This document shows, one piece after another, positions 1 to 6,150 of a DNA stretch of 26,773 nucleotides. This DNA is from Thermoplasmata archaeon (GTDB lineage: Archaea; Thermoplasmatota; Thermoplasmata; Lutacidiplasmatales; UBA184). A program made the position numbers and the translations under genes. Under the pieces are notes generated by a model. That model ran no database searches. It was given only the letters and a program-made list of their open reading frames with translations, and was not told where the DNA came from. The DNA is taken from contig JAJZMW010000128.1 in the NCBI GenBank assembly GCA_021848165.1, forward strand, positions 1-26,773. The letters run 5' to 3'. Position 1 is the first letter of the stretch, and each line of letters opens with the position of its first letter.

Positions 1-1
1 C

Positions 2-2143
2 GCGACGAACCTCGGAATGCGCTCCAACAGCGACTGGTGGCCCCACCGGCTCAACCTGGGGATCCTCCGGCAGAACTCGTCCCGTTCGGACCCGATGGGG
101 CCCTCCTTCCATTACGCCAAGGAGTTCCAGAGCCTCGACTACGCCGGACTGAAGAAGGACATCCAGGCGATCCTGACGGAGAGCCAGGATTGGTGGCCGG
201 CGGATTTCGGCAACTACGGGGGACTCTTGGTCCGGATGGCGTGGCACGCCGCCGGGACGTACCGCGTGGGGGACGGGCGCGGCGGCGCCGGGACCGGACA
301 GCAGCGGTTCGCGCCGTTGAACTCTTGGCCGGACAACGTGAATCTCGACAAGGCCCGCCGGCTCCTGTGGCCGGTGAAGCAAAAGTATGGACGGAAGATC
401 TCCTGGGGCGATCTGATCGTCCTCGCCGGGAACGTGGCGCTCGAATCGATGGGATTCCGGACCTTCGGATTCGGCGGGGGCCGGACGGACGTCTGGGAGC
501 CGGACGAGTCGGTGTACTGGGGGAAGGAGGAGACGTGGCTCGGGGACAAGCGGTACTCGGGCGACCGGGACCTCGAGAATCCCTTGGCGGCGGTGCAAAT
601 GGGCCTCATCTACGTGAACCCCGAAGGGCCGAACGGTCGGCCGGACCCGGTCGCGGCGGCCCGGGACATCCGCGAGACGTTCAAGCGCATGGCGATGAAC
701 GACGAGGAGACCGTCGCGCTCATCGCGGGGGGTCACTCCTTCGGGAAGACCCACGGCGCCGGGGACCCGCGGCTCGTCGGGCCCGAACCGGAAGCGGCCC
801 CGCTCGAGCAGATGGGCCTCGGCTGGAAGAGCCGATTTCGTTCGGGAACCGGTCCGGACGCGATCGGCGGGGGCCCCGAGGTCACGTGGACGACGACGCC
901 GACCCGCTGGAGCAACAATTTCTTTGAGAACCTCTTCGGCTACGAATGGGAGCTGACCAAGAGCCCCGCCGGAGCCTACCAGTTCGTCGCGAAGGGGAAT
1001 CCGGCGACCGTTCCGGATGCGTTCGATCCGTCGCGGCGCCACGCGCCGACGATGTTGGTCACCGATCTCGCCCTCCGGTTCGACCCGACGTACGAGAAGA
1101 TCTCTCGCCGATTCTACGAGCATCCGGACCAGTTCGCTTCCGCCTTCGCGCGCGCGTGGTTCAAGCTCACCCACCGCGACATGGGCCCGCGGTCCCGCTA
1201 CCTCGGTCCCGAGGTGCCCACCGAGGTCCTCCTCTGGCAGGACCCGATCCCCCCGGTCGACCACCGTTTGGTCGACGCCAACGACGTTGAGGAACTCAAA
1301 GGAAAGATCCTGCGGACGGGCCTCTCGATCCCGCAGTTGGTCCGCACGGCTTGGGGCTCGGCCGCGACGTTCCGCGGATCCGACAAGCGGGGAGGCGCGA
1401 ACGGCGCACGGATCCGATTGGCCCCGCAAAAGGACTGGCCGGTCAACGAGCCCGCGGAGCTCGGGAAGACCCTCGCGGCCCTCGAGAGCGTGCGGACGGA
1501 GTTCAACTCGGGCCGGGCCGATGGAAAGCGCGTCTCGCTCGCCGATCTCATCGTCCTCGGGGGAGCGGCGGCGATCGAGCGGGCCGCCGCGGCGGCGGGC
1601 CACCCGACGCGCGTTCCCTTTTCGCCGGGCCGCACCGATGCGACGCAGGAGGAGACCGACGTCGAGTCGTTCGGATATCTCGAGCCCGTCGCGGACGGGT
1701 TCCGCAACTTCCTCAAGGCGCGCTATTCGATCCCCGCCGAAGAGCTGCTCCTCGACCGGGCGCAGTTGCTCACGTTGACCCCGCCCGAGATGACCGTCCT
1801 GGTCGGAGGGATGCGGGTCCTCAACGCGAACGTCGGTTCGTCCCCGCACGGGGTCTTCACGAGCCGACCCGGTGCCCTGACGAACGATTTCTTCGTCCAC
1901 CTGCTCGACATGCGCATCGAATGGAAGGCGACGCCGGACGAGAATCTCTTCGAGGGGGTCGATCGGAAGACCGGCGCGACGAAGTGGACCGGCACGCGCG
2001 TCGACCTCGTCTTCGGGGCGAACTCCGAGCTCCGGGCGCTCGCCGAGGTCTACGCGGCAGCGGACGGCCCCGCGAAGTTCGTGGCCGACTTCGTCGCCGC
2101 TTGGGCGAAGGTCATGGACGCCGATCGCTTCGATCTCCGCTGA
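2..2143 (+). CDS. katG: Catalase-peroxidase KatG (5' end probably off window)
   Basis: Bifunctional haem catalase-peroxidase that removes H2O2. Numbering from the ATG at 17, the distal Arg73-Trp76-His77 triad lies in VRMAWH. The Tyr and Met of the family's Met-Tyr-Trp crosslink fall at Tyr199 (LIYVNPEGPNG) and Met225 (RMAMND), and the proximal haem ligand is His240 in GGHSFGKTHGAG. The second, non-catalytic peroxidase-like domain follows (about 400-708), as usual for KatG. The frame is open upstream to the window edge (codons for ATNLG), and only five residues precede the conserved DWWP, where family members usually carry 20-30 more. The true start is therefore probably outside the window, although the ATG at 17 cannot be excluded. 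The last 32 nt overlap the tail of the convergent methyltransferase. The nearby AhpD-like gene suggests an oxidative-stress neighbourhood (inference). Confidence 0.96.
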   Translation, partial: ATNLGMRSNSDWWPHRLNLGILRQNSSRSDPMGPSFHYAKEFQSLDYAGLKKDIQAILTESQDWWPADFGNYGGLLVRMAWHAAGTYRVGDGRGGAGTGQQRFAPLNSWPDNVNLDKARRLLWPVKQKYGRKISWGDLIVLAGNVALESMGFRTFGFGGGRTDVWEPDESVYWGKEETWLGDKRYSGDRDLENPLAAVQMGLIYVNPEGPNGRPDPVAAARDIRETFKRMAMNDEETVALIAGGHSFGKTHGAGDPRLVGPEPEAAPLEQMGLGWKSRFRSGTGPDAIGGGPEVTWTTTPTRWSNNFFENLFGYEWELTKSPAGAYQFVAKGNPATVPDAFDPSRRHAPTMLVTDLALRFDPTYEKISRRFYEHPDQFASAFARAWFKLTHRDMGPRSRYLGPEVPTEVLLWQDPIPPVDHRLVDANDVEELKGKILRTGLSIPQLVRTAWGSAATFRGSDKRGGANGARIRLAPQKDWPVNEPAELGKTLAALESVRTEFNSGRADGKRVSLADLIVLGGAAAIERAAAAAGHPTRVPFSPGRTDATQEETDVESFGYLEPVADGFRNFLKARYSIPAEELLLDRAQLLTLTPPEMTVLVGGMRVLNANVGSSPHGVFTSRPGALTNDFFVHLLDMRIEWKATPDENLFEGVDRKTGATKWTGTRVDLVFGANSELRALAEVYAAADGPAKFVADFVAAWAKVMDADRFDLR

Positions 2144-3002
2144 ACCGCCGCGGCCGCGCGGAGGATCGCCCGGGCGCCTCCGACATCGGTCGGCTGCGGG
2201 GCCTCCTTGCGGTGCGCGGCGGAGTCCGAACGATGCGTCGGGCGCCGGGCTTCGCTCGGCCCCGGAGACCGCGCGCGGGCTTTTGCCCGACGAGAAGACC
2301 CCGCCCCGGCGTGAGGCCCCGGCGCAGGAACCGGGCCTTCAGGCCGGCGCGGGCGCACATCTCGAGGAGTCGCGCCCGCGGAACGAGCAGGCCGACGTCG
2401 GTCTCGGTGACGTGCCGGATCCCGCGCCCCGCGATGCCGATCAGGTAGTGGTACTCGACCTTCGATCGTCGCCCGCGGGTCCGCGAGTAGGAGAGCCGCG
2501 CGACGGTGAGCGGCGGCGCCCGGGAGGTCGCCAGGTGAACGAAACCGGGGTGGAACTGCTCCGGGTCGATCCATGGCTCGACCAGCAGGATCCCGCCGGG
2601 GTGGAGGTGGGAGGCCAGGGTCCGGAACGTGCGGAGGAGCTCGCGCTCGGTCGCGAGGTGGCCGATCGCGCTGAACAGGCAGCTCACGACATCGAACCTC
2701 TCGCCGAGATCGAACGAGCGCATGTCGCCCCGAACGAGTCGCACGCCGGGGAGCCGCCTCCGAGCGACGCGGAGCATCTCCGCACTGCGGTCGAGGCCGA
2801 CCACGCGGAACTTCCGTCGGAGGATCGCGAGATGGCGCCCCGTCCCGCACGCGACGTCGAGCCAGGCCCGGCCCGGCGAGCGGCCGTAGCGCCCGACCAG
2901 GGCCTCGAGGGAGCGGCACTCGGCGGCGGTATCTTTCCCCGCGATGAGCGCGTCGTAATACGGGGCGAGCTCGTGAAACATCCGGGGGCGGTGCGCGGGC
3001 AT
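2112..3002 (-). CDS. Class I SAM-dependent methyltransferase
   Basis: Rossmann-fold methyltransferase of unknown substrate. From the ATG at 3002, motif I is DVACGTGR (about residues 49-56), the acidic residue after beta-2 is in VVGLD (about 71), and the motif around GDMRSFD and FDVVSCLFSAIGHL follows. The conserved domain ends near GLLVGQKP (about residue 245). The remaining ~50 residues are Arg- and Pro-rich, unlike the family, and run into the 3' end of katG on the other strand, so the tail may be non-conserved. The reading frame is open further upstream (to 3113), but the ATG at 3002 gives a natural start; a second ATG lies at 2981 (MFHELAPYYD). Closest in style to methyltransferases annotated generically or as glycine/sarcosine N-methyltransferase-like; the substrate cannot be read from the sequence. 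Confidence 0.85.
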   Translation of the reverse strand: MPAHRPRMFHELAPYYDALIAGKDTAAECRSLEALVGRYGRSPGRAWLDVACGTGRHLAILRRKFRVVGLDRSAEMLRVARRRLPGVRLVRGDMRSFDLGERFDVVSCLFSAIGHLATERELLRTFRTLASHLHPGGILLVEPWIDPEQFHPGFVHLATSRAPPLTVARLSYSRTRGRRSKVEYHYLIGIAGRGIRHVTETDVGLLVPRARLLEMCARAGLKARFLRRGLTPGRGLLVGQKPARGLRGRAKPGARRIVRTPPRTARRPRSRPMSEAPGRSSARPRRFSGDRSDRRP

Positions 3003-3168
3003 GGGGGGCTCCGGACTCCCCAGACTTCCCTCCACATCGCTCCTTCGAAAGGGCGAGGAGGCGTCCGAGCCATTCCACCTCACGCGCCGGTCGCACTTGC
3101 TGGGAAAGGTCAACTGAGGTGAACCGCCGGTTGATTATGCCGACGCGGATGCAAGAGATGGGTGGACC

Positions 3169-3366
3169 ATGTCCGAGCATTGCCGTCCGGAGTGCTGCCA
3201 GTGCCACGAACATCACGCCGACCGTCACTTCGACCGCGCCGGATGCTCCGGGACGACCGGGGATCGAGCCGCGGCGGTGCGGCGGGAGTACCTGGAAGGA
3301 GAAAGGGCGGTTCTCGAGGAACGCCTGCGGGTCATCGAAACCCGTCTCCACGAGCGGGAGCGCTAG
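3169..3366 (+). CDS. Small Cys/His-rich coiled-coil protein, 65 aa
   Basis: No family recognised. The N-terminus packs Cys5, Cys9, Cys10, Cys12 with His4, His13, His15, His16, His20 and a later Cys26, a plausible metal-binding cluster. Residues ~33-65 are charged and heptad-like (EYLEGERAVLEERLRVIETRL) and would form a short coiled coil. It ends in TAG 18 nt before the AhpD-like gene, suggesting co-transcription. An AT-richer patch (gttgattatg, about 3129-3138) lies ~35 nt upstream and could be its promoter. The protein is short, so it could be spurious, but the non-random Cys/His clustering and the position directly before a redox gene argue that it is real. Confidence 0.6.
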   Translation: MSEHCRPECCQCHEHHADRHFDRAGCSGTTGDRAAAVRREYLEGERAVLEERLRVIETRLHERER

Positions 3367-3384
3367 GCCATCGGGGGTGGGATC

Positions 3385-3753
3385 ATGGGGCACATGCGAG
3401 ACAAGCTCAACGAGTTCCACAGCCTGGTGGGCACGCTGCAGAAGGAGTACCCGAAGGAGATCCAAGGGTTCCTGAACTTCATGAAGATGGCCGAGGGGGG
3501 GCCGGCCCTCTCGGCGAAGGACAAGGAGGTCATCAGCGTCGCCCTCGCGGTCGCGGCGCAGTGCGAATGGTGCATCGCCTTCCATGTCTCCTCGGCGGTC
3601 GCTCTCGGGGCGACCCGCGGGGAGCTGATGGAAGCGGGGTTCGTCGCGGTCGTCATGCACGGCGGGCCGGGGTTGACCTATCTCACCCCGCTCGTCGAGG
3701 CGGTCAACGAGTTCGCGCCGGCCGACGGAGCGTCGGCGCGATCGCCCTCCTAG
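3385..3753 (+). CDS. AhpD/carboxymuconolactone decarboxylase-family protein
   Basis: Single-domain CMD-family protein of 122 aa. It contains the AhpD-type active-site pattern CxxCxxxH: Cys60, Cys63 and His67 in QCEWCIAFH, with Glu48 upstream in KEVISVALAV. This signature belongs to thiol-dependent (hydro)peroxidases and disulfide reductases such as AhpD, rather than to true carboxymuconolactone decarboxylase. A G-rich purine stretch (gggggtggg) about 5 nt before the ATG could serve as a ribosome site; an alternative in-frame ATG is at 3394. It lies just downstream of the Cys/His-rich small protein and in the same region as katG, consistent with peroxide defence (inference). Confidence 0.88.
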   Translation: MGHMRDKLNEFHSLVGTLQKEYPKEIQGFLNFMKMAEGGPALSAKDKEVISVALAVAAQCEWCIAFHVSSAVALGATRGELMEAGFVAVVMHGGPGLTYLTPLVEAVNEFAPADGASARSPS

Positions 3754-3922
3754 ACCCCGAGGCGATCCGAGGCATGCCGCGGCGGGCCCCCGCCACCGTC
3801 CCCCGGTCCTTCGGGACGGGCGGTCCGGAGCAGGGGCTCCGCCCTCGCGGGACTTGGCACGCGACCATCTCGCGGCGGCGACGCGCCGACGCGCGCGAAC
3901 CCCTCCCGCGACCGAGGTCGGC

Positions 3923-4867
3923 ATGGTCGATCTGAGCTGGCTCCTGAACCCCCCGGCCGGTTTGACGGTCGGGACGATCCTCCTCATCGCTTTCGTGCTC
4001 GGGCTCCTGCACGGGGCGACCCCCGACGAACACACGTGGCCGATCACGTTCAGCTACGCGATCGGCAGCTACAGCACGCGGCAGGGGATGAAGGCCGGAT
4101 TCGTCTTCTCGGCCGGCTTCACGGCCCAGCGCGCGTTGCTCACCACCTTGGGCTTCCTCGGCTTGGCCGCGATCTATCAAGCGTACAACCTCAACGGACC
4201 CGTCTACATCGTCGTGGGCGGGGCGATGGTCTTCGCGGGCTGGTACGTACTGCGCGGCCGCTATCCGCACTTGCCGTTCGATTCGCTCCTCCACGGGAAG
4301 AGCCATCACAGCGCGGCCGCCACGCGCCGGCCGACCGACGAGGCCCACCTCGCCGGCGTTCCGCTGTCGATGGCGGCGGTGCACGGCCTGATCGCTGGCT
4401 TTGGGTTCGGGGCCTACGCGACGATCATCACCTTCGTCCTCGCCCCGCAGGTCCCGAGCTTGATCTACGCACCGTTGGTCGGCCTCGCCTTCGGCCTCGG
4501 GACGATGGTCATGCAGATCATCTTCGGTGCGGTGTTCGCCTCGTTCGCCCGCGCGAAGAAGCTCAGCGAGGACGACGTCTGCTATCTCGGTCGGAAGACC
4601 GCCGGGCGGACGCTCTACTACGGGGGGGCCCTCTTCGCCCTGGTCGGGGCCTTCCTCGTGGTCTTCCCGTCGATCGCCAACTACGCGATCAGCACCGGGA
4701 ACCCGATCCCGAACCTCGACTCGATCGGGATCGCGACCGGGCTCGTTCTCGCGGTGGTCGGCGGGATCGGCCTTTGGAGCATGGTCCAAGGGGTGCGCGA
4801 ACTCCGGCAGATCGATAGCGGAGCGTATTGCCACCCCGAACGGACCCGTCCCGGACCGGCGGGATGA
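3923..4867 (+). CDS. NicO/TauE-like polytopic membrane transporter
   Basis: About seven to eight hydrophobic segments in 314 aa. TM1 carries His30-x4-Asp35-x-His37 (LLHGATPDEHTWP), similar to but one residue longer than the HX4DH signature of NiCoT nickel/cobalt permeases. A histidine-bearing loop (LLHGKSHH) follows at about residues 121-130, and a second conserved-looking HGLIAGFGFGAY segment begins the second half. Ni2+/Co2+ transport or a NicO/sulfite-exporter-like role are both possible and the substrate is not established. The open frame extends to 3854, but the upstream codons encode an Arg/Ala-rich stretch; ATG 3923 (MVDLSWLL) leads directly into TM1 and is the better start. No metal-enzyme genes flank it. 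Confidence 0.75.
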   Translation: MVDLSWLLNPPAGLTVGTILLIAFVLGLLHGATPDEHTWPITFSYAIGSYSTRQGMKAGFVFSAGFTAQRALLTTLGFLGLAAIYQAYNLNGPVYIVVGGAMVFAGWYVLRGRYPHLPFDSLLHGKSHHSAAATRRPTDEAHLAGVPLSMAAVHGLIAGFGFGAYATIITFVLAPQVPSLIYAPLVGLAFGLGTMVMQIIFGAVFASFARAKKLSEDDVCYLGRKTAGRTLYYGGALFALVGAFLVVFPSIANYAISTGNPIPNLDSIGIATGLVLAVVGGIGLWSMVQGVRELRQIDSGAYCHPERTRPGPAG

Positions 4868-4924
4868 CCGGGATCCCCTTCGCGGGGGAGGCGTCGTCGC
4901 CGTCCGACAACGGTCCACCGGAGG

Positions 4925-4935
4925 GAACTATATGC
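4925..4935 (+). promoter_or_regulatory. TATA-like box for the 4959 gene
   Basis: The AT-rich element aactatatg stands out in GC-rich sequence and is centred about 29 nt upstream of the ATG at 4959, the spacing expected for an archaeal TATA box driving a leaderless or near-leaderless mRNA. It would be the promoter of the formate dehydrogenase locus if the 148-aa gene and mobA are co-transcribed. Confidence 0.6.
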
Positions 4936-4958
4936 GGGGCGCCGAGTAGCGTCCGGCG

Positions 4959-5405
4959 ATGCCGGTGAGCGGGGAGCTCTGGCTGTTCGTCCCCGGGGAG
5001 CCGGGGGCGGGGAACGGCGACGTCGGGTACCGTTCGTTCTGGCAAACCATGCTCGGCGCGGTCTCGATCCCCGCGATCGCCCGGACCTCCTCGCACGAGC
5101 CGGCCCGCTTGACCGAGCAGGGGGACGCGAGCTCCGACTGGTCGATCCAAGTTCTCGGAGAGGATACGGAGTGGCACGTCCCCAGCGGGTTGGTCGCGTC
5201 GGTCGAACTGGTGATCGATGTCGCGCGACGAGAACGGCGGCCACTGACCATCGTCAATGTCGATCGGCCGGGGGAGGCGCTCCCGATCGTCGACCGTTTC
5301 GTACGGCCATCGGACGTCTTCCCCGTTCTGGTCCGCGCCGACGGAGAGCGTCTCGCGGGAGAGCAGGAGTTCACGCGATCGGGCCTGAGGCGGTTCTTGC
5401 GGTAA
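4959..5405 (+). CDS. Hypothetical protein, thioredoxin-fold-like, no CxxC (148 aa)
   Basis: Not recognised as a named family. The C-terminal half (PLTIVNVD, then VFPVLVRADGERLAG, then an amphipathic RSGLRRFL helix) resembles the beta3, cis-Pro-beta4-beta5 and final-helix layout of thioredoxin-like folds. The place where a CxxC would be expected, before the ELVIDVARRERR helix, reads VPSG, and the protein contains no cysteine at all. If the fold is right it would be a redox-inactive or binding variant. It has its own TATA-like box and ends in TAA 113 nt before mobA, with two GC hairpins in the gap, so it may be the first gene of the formate dehydrogenase locus or a separate unit. Confidence 0.6.
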   Translation: MPVSGELWLFVPGEPGAGNGDVGYRSFWQTMLGAVSIPAIARTSSHEPARLTEQGDASSDWSIQVLGEDTEWHVPSGLVASVELVIDVARRERRPLTIVNVDRPGEALPIVDRFVRPSDVFPVLVRADGERLAGEQEFTRSGLRRFLR

Positions 5406-5430
5406 GGGGTCCGCACGACGATGATCGAAC

Positions 5431-5474
5431 CCGCGGGCCCCGCGGCGGTCGTTCCGAACGGCGCTCCGCCGTTC
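5431..5474. other. Two adjacent GC-rich hairpins before mobA
   Basis: Two perfect inverted repeats lie back to back between the 148-aa gene and mobA: ccgcgg-gcc-ccgcgg (5431-5445, 6-bp arms) and gaacggcg-ctc-cgccgttc (5456-5474, 8-bp arms, 3-nt loop). No T-tract follows, so a standard archaeal terminator is not supported. They could be an mRNA processing or stability structure, an operator, or chance in GC-rich DNA. Confidence 0.4.
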
Positions 5475-5518
5475 TCGGGTCGGCGCGTCGATCCGTGCGC
5501 CGCCGGGGAGCGAGGACG

Positions 5519-6115
5519 ATGTCGCCGGTCGGAGTGAGCGACGCTCCCTCCGCGGTGGCCGAGGGGTTCGTCCTCGTCGGCCGCGCGTCGCGATTCCCCG
5601 GGAAGTTCTTTGCGACCGTCGATCACGAGCGGCTCATCGACCGCGCCGTCGGTTCCCTCACGCGCGCCGGACTGCGCGTGCGGATCGTCTCCCTCGCGGA
5701 CGGGATCCCCTCCCCGCCCGCCCCCGTGCTCTCGGACCGCTACGGTCGCGGGCCGTTGGGGGGAGTCCGAACGATCCTCGAGGATCGCCCGGGACCGTTC
5801 GTCCTGGCGGGGGCCGATATGCCCTGGATCGACGCGACGGCGATCCGCTCGCTCCTGCGCCGGTATCGACCCGGTCGATCCGTCGTCCCCGTCCACCCCG
5901 ATGCCACGCTCGAAGTGCTCCACGCGGTCTACGACCTCCCGCGGGACCGCGTCGCGACGTGCTGGACGGCCGGTCGGGCGCTCAAGGACCTGGTCCGGGA
6001 GCTCGCGAACGAAGGGATGGTCGACCTCGTTCCCGTCCGCGAACTGCCGCGGCGAACGTTCGCCGATGTGAACACGCCCGCCGATCTGGCGCGCGACGGT
6101 GCGCCGCCGGGGTGA
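5519..6115 (+). CDS. mobA: Molybdenum cofactor guanylyltransferase MobA-like
   Basis: Transfers GMP to molybdopterin to form the (bis-)MGD cofactor needed by the formate dehydrogenase encoded next. From ATG 5519 (198 aa) a degenerate nucleotide-binding signature, LVGRASRFPGK (residues 19-29), replaces the usual LAGGxSxRMGxxK but keeps Arg25 and Lys29. GPLGGV (78-83), the metal-binding Asp in GADMP (98-102) and the C-terminal FADVNTPADL are all MobA hallmarks. A purine-rich GGGGAG lies 8 nt before the ATG; an in-frame GTG at 5495 is an alternative start. The stop TGA (6113-6115) overlaps a possible GTG start of the formate dehydrogenase gene, implying translational coupling. Confidence 0.88.
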   Translation: MSPVGVSDAPSAVAEGFVLVGRASRFPGKFFATVDHERLIDRAVGSLTRAGLRVRIVSLADGIPSPPAPVLSDRYGRGPLGGVRTILEDRPGPFVLAGADMPWIDATAIRSLLRRYRPGRSVVPVHPDATLEVLHAVYDLPRDRVATCWTAGRALKDLVRELANEGMVDLVPVRELPRRTFADVNTPADLARDGAPPG

Positions 6116-6150
6116 TATGGTCTAGCGCGCTCCCGATCGTGGGCGGTCGG

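Noticed and set aside
2050..4047. Minus-strand open frame of 665 codons spanning the methyltransferase and AhpD-like genes
   Set aside because: Low-complexity Arg/Pro-rich translation; the real genes in this region lie in other frames.
4872..4890. Hairpin with a TTCG-containing loop after the NicO-like gene as a terminator
   Set aside because: Arms are only about 4-5 G:C pairs and no T-tract follows; such pairs are frequent by chance at this GC content.
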